A stretch of DNA of 64,000 nucleotides. Origin: Blastococcus fimeti. Lineage in GTDB: Bacteria > Actinomycetota > Actinomycetes > Mycobacteriales > Geodermatophilaceae. Below the pieces are notes generated by a model that worked only from the letters and a program-made list of their open reading frames with translations, did not search any database and was not told the origin of the DNA. The number at the start of each line of letters is the position of its first letter. Within the stretch, counting starts at the first letter, position 1. Of this stretch, positions 37,073-47,549 are shown piece by piece. Location: the NCBI GenBank assembly GCA_900102115.1, contig FNAW01000003.1, positions 372,001-436,000 on the forward strand. The letters run 5' to 3'. Made by a program: the position numbers and the translations under genes.

Positions 37073-37111
37073 GATGTCCGCCGCCGGTACGAGTCCCCGG
37101 GAGCACGAACG

Positions 37112-40021
37112 ATGAGCCAGACGGCCGACCAGCCCAGCGTCGAGCAGGCACCGGGTGGTGGGGTGGGTGGAGACGCGATCCCCCCGCACCGCTACACGCC
37201 TGCGCTGGCCCAGCAGATCGAGCTGTCCTGGCAGGACCGGTGGGAGGCCGAGGGCACCACCCACACGCCCAACCCGACCGGCCGGCTGAGCGCGGGCTTC
37301 GAGCGGGTCGCCGACCGGCCGAAGTTCTTCGCGATGGACATGTTCCCGTACCCCTCGGGTGCGGGCCTGCACGTCGGCCACCCCCTGGGCTACCTGGGCA
37401 CCGACGTCACCAGCCGGTTCCGTCGCATGGACGGCGACAACGTGCTGCACCCCATGGGCTACGACGCCTTCGGCCTGCCCGCGGAGCAGTTCGCCGTCCA
37501 GACCGGGCAGCACCCCCGGGTCACCACCGAGGCCAACATCGCCGCGATCAGCACGCAGCTGCGGCGGCTGGGCGTCGACCACGACCAGCGGCGCACCTTC
37601 GCCACGATCGACCCGGGCTACTACAAGTGGACCCAGTGGATCTTCCTGCAGATCTTCGGCTCCTGGTTCGACGAGGCGGCCAACAAGGCGCGCCCGATCG
37701 AGGAGCTGGTCGCCGAGCTCGACGCCGGCACCCGCGAGCCGGGGGCCGGCACCAACCCCTCGGGCCGGCCGTGGGCGGAGCTGGACGAGCGCGAGAAGAA
37801 GGCCGTCGTCGACGGGCACCGGCTGGCCTACCTGAACGAGGCGCCGGTGAACTGGTGCCCCGGTCTGGGCACGGTGCTCTCCAACGAGGAGGTCACCGCC
37901 GACGGGCGCTCCGAGCGGGGCAACTTCCCGGTGTTCCGGCGTCCGCTCAAGCAGTGGATGATGCGGATCACCGCCTACGCCGACCGGCTGCTGGCCGACC
38001 TGGACCGGCTGGACTGGTCGGACTCCCTCAAGCACATGCAGCGCAACTGGATCGGCCGGTCGACCGGCGCGAAGGTCCGGTTCGCCTGCACCTCGGAGTC
38101 GATCGAGGTCTTCACCACGCGGCCGGACACCCTCTTCGGCGCGACGTACGTGGTCCTGGCGCCCGAGCACCCGCTGGTCGGCGCGCTGACCGCCGACGCC
38201 TGGCCGGACGGCACCGACCCCCGCTGGACCGGCGGCGCCGCCACCCCGGCCGAGGCCGTGCGCGAGTACCAGCGCCAGGCCTCCCGCCGGTCGGAGCTGG
38301 ACCGCCAGGACGCCGGCCGCGAGAAGACCGGCGTCTGGCTGGGCGTCACCGCGGTCAACCCGGTGAACGGCCGCGAGCTGCCGGTGTTCATCGCCGACTA
38401 CGTGCTCACCGGCTACGGCACCGGCGCGATCATGGCCGTGCCCGGCGAGGACACCCGTGACTTCGACTTCGCCGAGGCCTTCGGGCTGCCCGTCGTCCGC
38501 ACCGTGCAGCCGCCGGCGGACTTCGAGGGCGGCGCGTACACCGGCGCCGGCCCGATGATCAACTCGGCCAACGACGAGATCTCGCTGGACGGCCTGGACA
38601 AGGCCGAGGCGATCGCGCGGATCACCGCGTGGCTGGTCGAGCGGGGTGCCGGCGAGGCGACCACCACCTACAAGCTGCGCGACTGGCTGTTCAGCCGGCA
38701 GCGCTACTGGGGCGAGCCGTTCCCGATCGTCTACGACGAGGACGACCGCCCGGTCGCCGTCCCGACCTCGATGCTGCCGGTGCTGCTGCCCGAGGTCGAC
38801 GACTACTCGCCCAAGACCTTCGCCGACGACGACGCCGACTCCGCGCCGGAGCCGCCGCTGTCCCGCGCCACCGAGTGGACGACCGTCACCCTCGATCTGG
38901 GCGACGGGCCGAAGGAGTACCGCCGCGAGACCAACACGATGCCCAACTGGGCCGGGTCGTGCTGGTACTACCTGCGCTACCTGGACCCGGGCGACGACGA
39001 GCGGATGGTGGACCCCGAGCTCGAGCGCTACTGGATGGGCCCGCGCTCCGAGGGCGACACCGGCGGCGTGGACCTCTACGTCGGCGGCGTCGAGCACGCG
39101 GTGCTGCACCTGCTCTACGCCCGCTTCTGGCACAAGGTCCTGCACGACCTGGGCCACGTCTCCAGCGAGGAGCCGTTCCGCCGGCTGGTCAACCAGGGCT
39201 ACATCTCGGCCTACGCCTACACCGACGAGCGGGGCTTCTACGTGCCCGCCGCCGAGGTCGTCGAGAAGGACGGCCAGTTCCTGTACGAGGGCAAGCCGGT
39301 CAACCGCGAGTACGGAAAGATCGGCAAGAGCCTCAAGAACATGGTCACGCCGGACGAGATGATCGGCGCCTACGGGGCCGACACCTTCCGCGTGTACGAG
39401 ATGTCCACCGGCCCGCTCGAGCAGTCCCGACCCTGGGAGACCAAGGCCGTCGTCGGCTCCCAGCGGCTGCTGCAGCGGATCTGGCGGGTCGTGGTCGACG
39501 AGCAGACCGGTGCGGTCCGCGCGGCCGACGACGTCGAGCCCGCGGAGCCGACCCTGCGCGCCCTGCACCAGGCCATCGACGGCGTCCGCGACGGCTACAC
39601 GACCCTGCGGTTCAACATCGCCATCGCGCGGATCACCGAGCTGACCAACCACCTGACCCAGGCCTACGGCGCGTCGTCGCCGGTACCGCGGGCGGTGGCC
39701 GAGCAGCTGGTGCTGCTGGTGGCGCCGCTCGCCCCGCACCTGGGCGAGGAGCTGTGGTCGCGGCTCGGCTGCGAGGGCTCGGTGGCCTGGGCGCCGTTCC
39801 CGAGCGCCGATCCGCGCTGGCTGGTCGAGGACACCGTCCAGGTCGCGGTCCAGGTCAACGGCAAGGTCCGCTCGCAGGTCACCGTGCCGGCCGACGCCGA
39901 CGCCGCTGCTCTGGAGGCCGCTGCCCGTGCCGACGACAAGATTGCGGGCTACCTGGACGGTGCGACGATCCGCCGCGTGATCGCCGTCCCCGGCCGGCTG
40001 GTCAACTTCGTGGTGGCCTAG
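37112..40021 (+). CDS. leuS: Leucyl-tRNA synthetase
   Basis: Charges tRNA-Leu. The 969-aa class I synthetase has [20 protein letters not shown] (HIGH-type signature HPLG), an editing CP1 domain (about residues 300-490), the WCPG...SNEEV segment, and the KMSKS-like loop [12 protein letters not shown] 37112 gives an N-terminal extension of ~25 residues before the conserved core ([12 protein letters not shown]). It lies behind a leucine leader peptide and terminator, so its expression should rise when charged tRNA-Leu is scarce. Confidence 0.98.
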   Translation: MSQTADQPSVEQAPGGGVGGDAIPPHRYTPALAQQIELSWQDRWEAEGTTHTPNPTGRLSAGFERVADRPKFFAMDMFPYPSGAGLHVGHPLGYLGTDVTSRFRRMDGDNVLHPMGYDAFGLPAEQFAVQTGQHPRVTTEANIAAISTQLRRLGVDHDQRRTFATIDPGYYKWTQWIFLQIFGSWFDEAANKARPIEELVAELDAGTREPGAGTNPSGRPWAELDEREKKAVVDGHRLAYLNEAPVNWCPGLGTVLSNEEVTADGRSERGNFPVFRRPLKQWMMRITAYADRLLADLDRLDWSDSLKHMQRNWIGRSTGAKVRFACTSESIEVFTTRPDTLFGATYVVLAPEHPLVGALTADAWPDGTDPRWTGGAATPAEAVREYQRQASRRSELDRQDAGREKTGVWLGVTAVNPVNGRELPVFIADYVLTGYGTGAIMAVPGEDTRDFDFAEAFGLPVVRTVQPPADFEGGAYTGAGPMINSANDEISLDGLDKAEAIARITAWLVERGAGEATTTYKLRDWLFSRQRYWGEPFPIVYDEDDRPVAVPTSMLPVLLPEVDDYSPKTFADDDADSAPEPPLSRATEWTTVTLDLGDGPKEYRRETNTMPNWAGSCWYYLRYLDPGDDERMVDPELERYWMGPRSEGDTGGVDLYVGGVEHAVLHLLYARFWHKVLHDLGHVSSEEPFRRLVNQGYISAYAYTDERGFYVPAAEVVEKDGQFLYEGKPVNREYGKIGKSLKNMVTPDEMIGAYGADTFRVYEMSTGPLEQSRPWETKAVVGSQRLLQRIWRVVVDEQTGAVRAADDVEPAEPTLRALHQAIDGVRDGYTTLRFNIAIARITELTNHLTQAYGASSPVPRAVAEQLVLLVAPLAPHLGEELWSRLGCEGSVAWAPFPSADPRWLVEDTVQVAVQVNGKVRSQVTVPADADAAALEAAARADDKIAGYLDGATIRRVIAVPGRLVNFVVA

Positions 40022-40022
40022 T

Positions 40023-40069
40023 TCCTGCTTTTCCGCGGAAAGGCAGCCTGCTTCTCCGCGGAAAAGCGG
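40023..40069. repeat. Tandem 24-bp palindromic unit, copy 1
   Basis: Two adjacent near-copies of a palindrome with core GCTTTTCCGCGGAAAAGC, flanked by CCT/AGG. It begins just after the leuS stop. A 39/47 match occurs at 49449-49495, also immediately 3' of a plus-strand gene. Function unknown; could act as a terminator-like or protein-binding extragenic palindrome. Confidence 0.75.
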
Positions 40070-40094
40070 TTGTCGGGCGGCGTAGAACGAACAG

Positions 40095-41126
40095 GTGACC
40101 ACCACCGCGCTCCGGCTGCTCGAGCTGGGCCCTGACGACGACGCCTTCGCCGCCTGGTGCGACGTCTGGGCAGCCGCCGAGCTCGCCGACCGGCCGGACG
40201 AGGCGCCGCGCCCGCCCAGCGAGCACGTCGTCCTCGGCCGGCAGCTCGTCGAACCGGGCGGTTCGCGGGACGGCGTGCACCGCGCCGCGGTGCTGGGGGA
40301 CGACGTCGTCGGCGCGCTGAGGCTGATCCACCCGATGCGCGACAACACCACGGTGACCTTCGTCGACCTCGCCGTGCACCCCGCGCACCGCCGGCGGGGG
40401 ATCGGCACCGCGCTCCTGGCCGAGGCGCGGGCGCTGGCCGCGGCGGCGGGCCGGAGCGAGCTCATCTCCGAGGTCGACGAGCCGGGTCCGAACAGCTCCG
40501 GACGACTGTTCGCGCTCCGCTCCGGCTGGGCGTGCGACCTGCTGGAGACCCGCCGCGACCTGATCCTCCCGGCCGACGAGGCCCGCCTGGCCGCGGTCGA
40601 GGCGGAGGCGCGGCAGGCGTCCCGCGGCTACGACCTGGTCACCTGGCGGGACCGGACGCCGGACGCCCTCGTGGACGACCGCGCGCTCCTGGAGGAGCGG
40701 ATGAGCACCGACGCCCCGCACGGGGACATGCCGGTGGAGGCCGAGCGCTGGGACGCCGAGCGGATCCGCGAGATCGAGGCCCTGAACGTGGCGCGCGGTC
40801 GGACGGTGCTCTCCGCCGGCGCCGTGCTGGACGGGCGGTTGGTCGCCTTCACCGACCTGCACGTGTCGCTGGCCCGGGCCGAGCACGCGCGGCAGGGCGC
40901 GACGCTGGTGCTGCGCGAGCACCGGGGCCACCGGCTGGGTGCGCTGATCAAGGCGGCCGCGCTCCGCGACCTCGCGGCGGCGTTCCCGCAGACGCGGCGG
41001 ATCACCACCTACAACCTCGAGGGCAACGCCCCGATGGTGGCCGTCAACACCGCACTCGGGTTCGAGCCGGCCGGGCAGCTCTCCATGTGGTCCACGCGGC
41101 TGTCCGCGGGTGGCCCGGCGGCGTGA
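40095..41126 (+). CDS. Tandem GNAT-domain acetyltransferase
   Basis: A 343-aa protein with two GNAT folds. The first has VDLAVHPAHRRRGIGTALLAEA (about residues 92-113), with a good acetyl-CoA loop. The second, after residue ~175, has VLREHRGHRLGALIKAAAL and TYNLEGNAPMVAVNTALGF. Double-GNAT proteins of this type are common in actinobacteria; mycothiol synthase is one example, but this sequence is not clearly MshD. GTG 40095 follows the palindromic repeat by 25 bp. Substrate unknown. Confidence 0.85.
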   Translation: MTTTALRLLELGPDDDAFAAWCDVWAAAELADRPDEAPRPPSEHVVLGRQLVEPGGSRDGVHRAAVLGDDVVGALRLIHPMRDNTTVTFVDLAVHPAHRRRGIGTALLAEARALAAAAGRSELISEVDEPGPNSSGRLFALRSGWACDLLETRRDLILPADEARLAAVEAEARQASRGYDLVTWRDRTPDALVDDRALLEERMSTDAPHGDMPVEAERWDAERIREIEALNVARGRTVLSAGAVLDGRLVAFTDLHVSLARAEHARQGATLVLREHRGHRLGALIKAAALRDLAAAFPQTRRITTYNLEGNAPMVAVNTALGFEPAGQLSMWSTRLSAGGPAA

Positions 41127-41135
41127 CCGGGCAGG

Positions 41136-41795
41136 TCAGGCGGCGGACGCGGGCACGCCGGCCAGCACGGCCCGCATCGCTGCCTCGACCCGGTCGATCG
41201 CCTCGGCCACCGGGACGTCGCGGCCGAGCTCGGCCGAGATCGACGTGACCCCGGCGTCCGGGATGCCGCAGGGCACGATCGCCCCGAAGGCGCCCAGGTC
41301 GGGATCGCAGTTGAGCGCGAAGCCGTGCATCGTGACGCCGCGCGCGACGCGGATGCCGATGGCGGCGACCTTCCGCTCGGGCCGGGAACCAGCGCCCGGC
41401 TCGTCGGCGGGCAGCCACACGCCGCTGCGGCCCTCGACCCGGCCGGCGGTCACCCCGAGCGCGGCGCAGACGTCGATGAGCGCGCCCTCGAGCCGCCGCA
41501 CGTAGGCGACGACGTCGACGGGGTCGGGCAGCGCCACGATCGGATAGCCGACCAGCTGGCCGGGGCCGTGCCAGGTGATCTTCCCGCCGCGGTCGACGTC
41601 GACCACCGGGGTGCCGTCCGCCGGCCGCTCGGAGGCCTCGGTGCGCTTGCCCGCGGTGTAGACCGACGGGTGCTCGAGGAGCAGCAGGGTGTCGGGCCCC
41701 TCGCCGGCCACCCGCCGCGCGTGCAGTTCGCGCTGCATCTCCCAGGCCTGCTCGTACGGGACGACGCCTGCCCGGATCACCTGCAACTCGGTCAC
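41136..41795 (-). CDS. lipB: Octanoyl-[acyl-carrier-protein]:protein octanoyltransferase
   Basis: Transfers octanoate from ACP to lipoyl domains, the step before LipA. The 219-aa protein has [33 protein letters not shown], the catalytic Lys in [10 protein letters not shown], and the catalytic Cys in [11 protein letters not shown] 41795 overlaps the stop of the FAD oxidoreductase gene (GTGA). It converges with the tandem GNAT gene 9 bp away. Confidence 0.95.
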   Translation of the reverse strand: MTELQVIRAGVVPYEQAWEMQRELHARRVAGEGPDTLLLLEHPSVYTAGKRTEASERPADGTPVVDVDRGGKITWHGPGQLVGYPIVALPDPVDVVAYVRRLEGALIDVCAALGVTAGRVEGRSGVWLPADEPGAGSRPERKVAAIGIRVARGVTMHGFALNCDPDLGAFGAIVPCGIPDAGVTSISAELGRDVPVAEAIDRVEAAMRAVLAGVPASAA

Positions 41796-43048
41796 CGGGC
41801 CAGCGTAGGCCCGCTGTCGGCTGCGGGGCGGAGCCGGTGCAGCACCGCGCGCGCGGCGCGGGCGCCGCCGGCCATCGCACCCTGGATGGACGGGGTGTCG
41901 CGGTGGTCCCCGCACACGAACAACCCGTGCCCGAGGTCGACCGGGCGGCGCAGCTGCAGCGGCGGCGCGGCGGCGGGCTGGGCGCGCGGGACCGTGACGC
42001 TGGTGAGGTGCTCCAGGTCGGTGGCGGCGACGCCGTGGGCCCGCGCGACCTCCTCGCGCACGTCGGCCTCGCGGGTGGGGCCGAGCGTGGAGCTGGCGAC
42101 CAGCGCGCGGCCATCGGGGCCGTAGCGCGGCTGGGCGTCGGTCAGGACGGCGCTGTTCACCAGCTGCCCACCGGGTCGGCCCAGGACCAGGAGCGGCTCG
42201 TCCCACGGCGAGCCGGGCAGCACGTGCAGGTGCGTGGTGACCTGGCGCGGCGCCGCGGCGGTGACCCCGGGCAGCAGCTCGGCGGCCGTCGTGGGGTCGG
42301 TGGCGACGACGACCGCGTCGGCGGTGATGCGCCCGGCGCCGGTCTGCACGCCCTCGCCCGTGACCTCCGTGACGTGGCAGCGCAGGTGCAGGGCGCCGGC
42401 GGGCAGCCGGTCGGCCAGCTGCTCGCCCACCGACTGCATGCCGCGGGCCGGCAGCCCGATGCGTCCCCTGACGAAACTGCGCCACAGCAGGTCCAGGTAG
42501 CGGCTGGAGGTCTCGAGCCGGTCCTCGAGCAGCACGCCCGCGAGGAACGGGCGGAGGAACCGCTCGAGCACGGCCCCGCCCAGACCGGCCCGCTGCAGCG
42601 CCTCGGCCGCCGTGCGTTCCGGCGCCGCCAGGAGCCGCGGCACCGGCAGGTAGCCCGCGCGCAGGGAGAAGGCGGCCAGCGCGGCCTTCTCGCGCAGCGA
42701 GCCGATCGGTGCGGTCGCCGTCCGAGGCAGGGACAGCGGCCGGCTGCGGGGGTCGACGACGGCGGAGGACCGGCCGTCGACCCAGATCCGCGCGCCGGTG
42801 AGGAACCAGCCCAGCTCCAGGGCGGCGAGGTCGAGGTCGGCGACCCGCGGGTAGCCGGTGTTCAGCACCTGGAAGCCGCGGTCGACGAGGAAGCCGTCGA
42901 TCCGGTCGGTGGCGAGCCGGCCGCCGACGTGCCCCGCGCCCTCCAGGACCTGGACGTCGCACCCGGCGGCCGCCAGCCGCGTGGCGGCGGACAACCCCGC
43001 CAGGCCCGCGCCGACCACCACGACTTCAGCCCGCGCCGGCACCGTCAC
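41792..43048 (-). CDS. FAD-dependent amine-oxidase/protoporphyrinogen-oxidase-like oxidoreductase
   Basis: A 418-aa flavoprotein. The N-terminal dinucleotide-binding motif is [17 protein letters not shown], followed by [14 protein letters not shown], the GG motif of this superfamily. The C-terminus has [25 protein letters not shown], the typical FAD-closing segment. Start GTG 43048 is directly at the domain; a GTG 33 nt upstream is possible. The substrate is unknown. It precedes and overlaps lipB, forming a two-gene operon. Confidence 0.87.
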   Translation of the reverse strand: MTVPARAEVVVVGAGLAGLSAATRLAAAGCDVQVLEGAGHVGGRLATDRIDGFLVDRGFQVLNTGYPRVADLDLAALELGWFLTGARIWVDGRSSAVVDPRSRPLSLPRTATAPIGSLREKAALAAFSLRAGYLPVPRLLAAPERTAAEALQRAGLGGAVLERFLRPFLAGVLLEDRLETSSRYLDLLWRSFVRGRIGLPARGMQSVGEQLADRLPAGALHLRCHVTEVTGEGVQTGAGRITADAVVVATDPTTAAELLPGVTAAAPRQVTTHLHVLPGSPWDEPLLVLGRPGGQLVNSAVLTDAQPRYGPDGRALVASSTLGPTREADVREEVARAHGVAATDLEHLTSVTVPRAQPAAAPPLQLRRPVDLGHGLFVCGDHRDTPSIQGAMAGGARAARAVLHRLRPAADSGPTLAR

Positions 43049-43131
43049 CGCCCCAACGTAGCCAGCGGACGCGCCGTCCACCTGTGGACGACGGGAACGG
43101 CGACTGCCCGGAACTGCCTACGGTGCCGGGC

Positions 43132-44679
43132 ATGTCCGCAGCCGACCCGGTCGCCCCGCCCGTCGTCCCCGGCTACACGTGCGAGGAGCCGCTGGGCCGC
43201 GGTGGCTCCGGCGAGGTGTGGCGGGCCGTGCCCCGGCGTGGCGGCCCGCCGGTGGCGATCAAGGTGCTGGTCGAGGGGGAGCCGCAGCGGCAGGCGCGGG
43301 AGGCCGCGCTGCTCGGGGAGCTCGACCACCCCCATCTGGTGCGGCTGGTCGAGGTGGTCCACCAGCCTCGCCGCGGCGGGGCTCCCCGGGTCGCGCTCGT
43401 CCTCGAGCTGCTCGAGGGCGGCAGCCTGGCGGCGCTGCTGGCGGTGCGCGGGCGGCTGAGCCCCGGGGAGGTCGTGACCGTGTGCGCCCCGGTCGCCGCC
43501 GCCCTGGCCCACGTGCACTCCCACGGCGTCGTCCACGGCGACCTCTCGCCCGGCAACATCGTGTTCACCGCCGAGGGCCGGCCGGTGCTCACCGACCTCG
43601 GCGTCGGGCGGATCCTCGGCGAGACGGCCGCCGCGGAGGTCACCCCGGCCTACGTGGACCCCGCGGTGGCGCGCGGCGCGGCACCCGGCCCGGCCTCCGA
43701 CGTCTTCGGGGTGGCGGCCGCCGCCTTCCACGCGCTCACCGGGATCGCGCCGTGGAACGCGGCCACGCCGGCCGACAGGCTCGTCGTCGCCGCGCACGGG
43801 CACCTGCCCGACCTCGCCGAGCTGGCGCCCGACGCGCCACCCGCGCTGCTGGAGGTCATCGGCCGCGGGCTGGCCGCTGATCCGCACGAGCGGGGGTCGG
43901 CTGCGGCCCTCGCCCTCGACCTCCGGCACGCCTGCCGGCCGGAACCGGTGACGCTCTCGGCGGGGGGCGCTGCGCGGCGCGGAGCGGGCCCGCGCCCCGA
44001 GCTGACCCACGTCGTGCCCGGGCGCCGGCCGCGTCCGGCACCGGTCGTGGTGCCGCCGGCCGGTCGGTCGGCCCGCGTGCGCGAGCTGCTCGGTTCCGCC
44101 CGCCCGGGCGTGCCACCGCGCGCCGCGGCGGCCACCGTCGTGCTCGCGCTCGTCCTGGCGCTCACCGGCTGGCTCGCGGTCCGTGGCGGGAGCGATGCGG
44201 GCCCGGGGACGTCGGTCGCCGCGGCGACCGCCCCAGCGGCACCTCGGAGCACCACCCCTGCAGCTGCGCCCGCCGAGCCGGTCACCGCAGCGGAGTGGGC
44301 CGCTGCCGTCGACCGGTTGTACGGGCAGCGGGCCGAGGCGTTCGCGTCGGCGTCCGTCGCAGCCCTCGCCGGTGTCTGGGTCGGCGGCAGCCCGCAGGGG
44401 GAGGCCGACGCCGCGCACGCCCGCACCCTCGACGCGGCGGGGGAGCGGCTGCGGGGCTTCGCGCCGACGGTGACCGACGTGCAGGTCGCCTCCCTCGCCC
44501 CCGACCGGGCCGAGCTGTTGCTCACCGACGGCTGGGCCGCCTACGAGGTCGTCCCCGCCGGCGACCCGGCCGGGCCGGCCCTGCGCACCGAGCCCGCACG
44601 CGCGCCCGCGCCGGCGCGCGTCGTCCTGGTCCGCACGCCGGAGGGCTGGCGGATCGAGCGCGCCGAGCGGCTCGGCTGA
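43132..44679 (+). CDS. Membrane serine/threonine protein kinase, atypical catalytic loop
   Basis: A 515-aa Hanks-type kinase. G-loop LGRGGSGEVWRA (residues 21-32), Lys44 in VAIKVL, catalytic loop HGDLSPGN (His135-Gly-Asp137) instead of HRDLKPEN, and DLG at 155 instead of DFG. One membrane helix near 334-350 and a ~165-residue extracytoplasmic Ala/Pro-rich tail with no PASTA repeats. The catalytic Asp, Asn and metal Asp remain, so activity is possible though the loop Lys is a Ser. ATG 43132. It is divergent from the FAD oxidoreductase and converges with the epimerase. Confidence 0.87.
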   Translation: MSAADPVAPPVVPGYTCEEPLGRGGSGEVWRAVPRRGGPPVAIKVLVEGEPQRQAREAALLGELDHPHLVRLVEVVHQPRRGGAPRVALVLELLEGGSLAALLAVRGRLSPGEVVTVCAPVAAALAHVHSHGVVHGDLSPGNIVFTAEGRPVLTDLGVGRILGETAAAEVTPAYVDPAVARGAAPGPASDVFGVAAAAFHALTGIAPWNAATPADRLVVAAHGHLPDLAELAPDAPPALLEVIGRGLAADPHERGSAAALALDLRHACRPEPVTLSAGGAARRGAGPRPELTHVVPGRRPRPAPVVVPPAGRSARVRELLGSARPGVPPRAAAATVVLALVLALTGWLAVRGGSDAGPGTSVAAATAPAAPRSTTPAAAPAEPVTAAEWAAAVDRLYGQRAEAFASASVAALAGVWVGGSPQGEADAAHARTLDAAGERLRGFAPTVTDVQVASLAPDRAELLLTDGWAAYEVVPAGDPAGPALRTEPARAPAPARVVLVRTPEGWRIERAERLG

Positions 44680-44689
44680 GCATGCCGGT

Positions 44690-45598
44690 TCAGCCGCGGC
44701 CGAGGGCCGCGCGCAGCGTCTTCTCGAGGTCGGTGTCGGCGAACGCGAACCCGGACTCCAGGAGCTTCGCGGGAACCGCCCGCTGCCCCCCGATGACGCT
44801 GGACCGGCCGAACTCGCCGAGCCCGGCGGAGACGGCGAAGGCCGGCACCGGCAGCGGGGTGGGCCGGGAGAGCACGTGGCCCATGACGCGGGTGAACTCG
44901 GCGTTGGTAGCCGGCGCGGGCGCGGCGAGGTTGACCGGGCCGGAGACGTCCGCGGTGAGCAGGTGCCGCATCGCGCCGATCTCGTCGTCCAGGCCGATCC
45001 ACGGCCAGTACTGCTGTCCGGAGCCCAGCCGGCCACCGAGACCCAGCCGGAAGACCAGGCCGAGGACCTTGATCAGCATCGCGTCGGCGGCCAGCACCAG
45101 CCCGGTGCGCAGCAGCACCACCCGTACGCCGGCGTCGGCGGCCGCGGCGGTGGCGCCCTCCCACCGGACGCACAGCTGGGCGAGGAAGTCCGGGCCGGGG
45201 GGCGCGTCCTCCCGGATCTCCTTCGGCCCCGTGTCGCCGTAGTAGCCGATGCCCGAGGCGTTGAGCAGCACGCGCGGGCGGGACGGGTCGTCGGCCGCAG
45301 CGGCGGCGAGCGCCTGGCTGATCGTCGCGGTGGCGTCCAGCCGGCTGTTCACCAGCTCGTGCCGGTACCCACGGGTCCAGGGGCGCGGCCGGATCGGGGC
45401 GCCGGCCAGGTTGATCACGGCATCCACGTCGCGGAGCACCGAGGGGTCGATGCGGCGGTGCTGGGGATCCCAGCGGTGCTCGTCGACGGTGCGCGGGGTG
45501 CGGCGCACGAGCTGCCGCACCTCGTGGCCGTCGGCGCGCAGGGCCGGCACGAGCGCCCCCCCGATGAGGCCGGAGGCTCCGGCCACGGCGATCTTCAC
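44690..45598 (-). CDS. TIGR01777-family SDR epimerase
   Basis: A 302-aa extended SDR with an N-terminal AVAGASGLIGGALV, INLAGAPI, LNASGIGYYGDTG, and a C-terminal DUF1731-like segment (GGQRAVPAKLLESGFAFADTD-type). Members are annotated as sugar-nucleotide epimerases or linked to cell-division inhibition (YfcH/SulA homologues), but the reaction is unknown. I recall this gene between dlaT and lipB in M. tuberculosis (Rv2216), and it is beside the E2 gene here. Confidence 0.9.
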   Translation of the reverse strand: MKIAVAGASGLIGGALVPALRADGHEVRQLVRRTPRTVDEHRWDPQHRRIDPSVLRDVDAVINLAGAPIRPRPWTRGYRHELVNSRLDATATISQALAAAAADDPSRPRVLLNASGIGYYGDTGPKEIREDAPPGPDFLAQLCVRWEGATAAAADAGVRVVLLRTGLVLAADAMLIKVLGLVFRLGLGGRLGSGQQYWPWIGLDDEIGAMRHLLTADVSGPVNLAAPAPATNAEFTRVMGHVLSRPTPLPVPAFAVSAGLGEFGRSSVIGGQRAVPAKLLESGFAFADTDLEKTLRAALGRG

Positions 45599-45627
45599 GA
45601 GCTACCTCCTTCGGTCCCCCCGGACGC

Positions 45628-45661
45628 GATCAGGGCCCCGGCTGCTGCCGAGGCCCTGATC
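45628..45661 (-). terminator. Hairpin after sucB
   Basis: GATCAGGGCC pairs with GGCCCTGATC, with CGGC/GCCG continuing the stem around TGCT. Lies 10 bp past the E2 stop. Confidence 0.7.
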
Positions 45662-45670
45662 GAGGTGCTG

Positions 45671-47503
45671 TCAGGCGAGGCCGAGCTCGCCCTGGAACTG
45701 ACCGGACTCCAGTCGCTCCTTCACCGTGGTGAGGAAGCGGGCGGCGTCGGCGCCGTCGACGATGCGGTGGTCGTAGGTCAGCGCCAGGTAGACCATCGAC
45801 CGGACGGCGATGACCTCCCCGAGCTCCTCGTCCTCCATGACGACGGGCCGCTTGACGACCGAGCCGACGCCGAGGATCGCGACCTGCGGCTGGTTGATGA
45901 TCGGCGTGTCGAACAGTGCGCCCCGGCTGCCGGTGTTGGTCAGCGTGAAGGTGCCGCCGCCCAGCTCGTCGGGGGTGACCTTGTTGGAGCGGGTGCGCTC
46001 CGCGAGGTCGGCGATCTTGCGGGCGATGCCGCCCAGGCTCAGGTCACCGGCGTCGTGGATGACCGGCACCAGCAGGCCGCGCTCGGTGTCCACCGCGACG
46101 CCGAGGTTCTCGGCGTCGTGGTAGGTGACCGTGCCCGCCGCCTGGTCGATCGAGGAGTTCACCGACGGGTGGACCTTGAGCGCCTCGACCGCGGCCTTGG
46201 CGAAGAACGGCAGGAACGAGAGCTTGACGCCCTCGCGGGCCGCGAAGTCGCCCTTGGCCTGCTGCCGCAGGTGCGCGATCCGGGTGACGTCGGCCTCGAC
46301 GACCGTCGTCAGCTGGGCGCTGACCTGCAGCGACTCGACCATCCGCTTGGCGATGACCGTGCGCAGGCGGGACATCTTCTCCGTGCGGCCGCGCAGCGAG
46401 GTGTCCTGCGTGGCGGCGGGCGACGGGGTGCGCTGCCCACCGGACGCGGCGGCCGGGGCCGACGACGGAGCCGGCGCGGACGTCTTCTCCGCGGCGGCGA
46501 GGACGTCCTGCTTGCGGATGCGTCCGCCGACACCGCTGCCGGTGACCGAGGACAGGTCGACCCCGCGCTCGGCGGCCAGGCGGCGCACCAGCGGCGTCAC
46601 GTAGCTGCTGCCGCCGTCACCACCGGAGGACTGGCCGGCCGGAGCCTGCGGCGCCACCTGCGGCGGCGGGGCGGAGGTCGGCGAGACGGCCGGCTGGGCG
46701 CCGCTGGCGCCGTAGTCGCCACCGGGCTGGGTGGTCTCGGTGGCGGCGGGCTTGGCCTCGGGAGCGGCCTGCGGCTTCTCCTCGGCCGGCGCCTCCTGCT
46801 TCGGGGCCTCCTGCTGGGGAGCCTCCTGCGCGGGGGCCGAACCGCCGGCGGAACCGGTGCCGATGACGGCCAGCTGGGCGCCGACGTCGACGGTCTCGTC
46901 CTCGTTGACGGTGATCTCGAGCAGCGTGCCGCTGACCGGGGCCGGGATCTCGGTGTCGACCTTGTCGGTGGACACCTCCAGCAGCGGCTCGTCGGCGGTG
47001 ATCTCGTCGCCCACGGCCTTCAGCCAGCGGGTGACGGTGCCCTCGGTGACGCTCTCGCCGAGCGCCGGCATGGTGACCGGTGTGCCCTCGCCGCCGCCGG
47101 ACCCGCCGGAACCACCGCCGGCCGGGGCGGCCGGGGGCTCCTCCTGCTGGGGGGCCGGCTCCTCCTGCGGCTCGGGGCTCGCGTCCTCGACCTGCTGAGC
47201 GGGCGTCTGCGGCGTCTCGGCGTCCTCGGCGGAGGCCGCCGGAGCGGCGTCCCCGCCCCCGTCGCCGTCGCCACCGATGACGGCCAGCTCGGCGCCGACG
47301 TCGACCGTCTCGTCCTCGGCGACCAGGATCTTGGTCAGGATGCCGGCGGCGGGCGAGGGGATCTCGGTGTCGACCTTGTCGGTCGACACCTCGAGGAGGG
47401 GCTCGTCGACCTCGACCTGCTCACCCTCCTGCTTGAGCCATCGGGTGACCGTGCCCTCGGTGACGCTCTCGCCCAGGGCGGGCATGGTGACGGACGTCGG
47501 CAT
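45671..47503 (-). CDS. sucB: 2-oxoacid dehydrogenase E2, two lipoyl domains (SucB/DlaT)
   Basis: Dihydrolipoamide acyltransferase of a 2-oxoacid dehydrogenase complex. The 610-aa protein has two nearly identical lipoyl domains (residues ~3-77 and ~140-215, each with [13 protein letters not shown]), long Pro/Ala/Glu linkers, a peripheral subunit-binding domain ([16 protein letters not shown], about 310-345) and a catalytic domain ending in [14 protein letters not shown] (HxxxDG). In M. tuberculosis the gene at this position (DlaT) serves pyruvate dehydrogenase and peroxidase activity, so SucB naming is provisional. ATG 47503 has AAGGAG upstream. It lies 46 bp after lpd. Confidence 0.95.
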   Translation of the reverse strand: MPTSVTMPALGESVTEGTVTRWLKQEGEQVEVDEPLLEVSTDKVDTEIPSPAAGILTKILVAEDETVDVGAELAVIGGDGDGGGDAAPAASAEDAETPQTPAQQVEDASPEPQEEPAPQQEEPPAAPAGGGSGGSGGGEGTPVTMPALGESVTEGTVTRWLKAVGDEITADEPLLEVSTDKVDTEIPAPVSGTLLEITVNEDETVDVGAQLAVIGTGSAGGSAPAQEAPQQEAPKQEAPAEEKPQAAPEAKPAATETTQPGGDYGASGAQPAVSPTSAPPPQVAPQAPAGQSSGGDGGSSYVTPLVRRLAAERGVDLSSVTGSGVGGRIRKQDVLAAAEKTSAPAPSSAPAAASGGQRTPSPAATQDTSLRGRTEKMSRLRTVIAKRMVESLQVSAQLTTVVEADVTRIAHLRQQAKGDFAAREGVKLSFLPFFAKAAVEALKVHPSVNSSIDQAAGTVTYHDAENLGVAVDTERGLLVPVIHDAGDLSLGGIARKIADLAERTRSNKVTPDELGGGTFTLTNTGSRGALFDTPIINQPQVAILGVGSVVKRPVVMEDEELGEVIAVRSMVYLALTYDHRIVDGADAARFLTTVKERLESGQFQGELGLA

Positions 47504-47549
47504 CGGGGCAGGACTCCTTCGTGGCGCTGGGCAGGTGGGGGTGTGCGGG

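Noticed and set aside
36952..37111. T-box riboswitch upstream of leuS
   Set aside because: The leader is too short, and I see no specifier-loop or T-box sequence; the Leu-codon ORF plus terminator explains it better.
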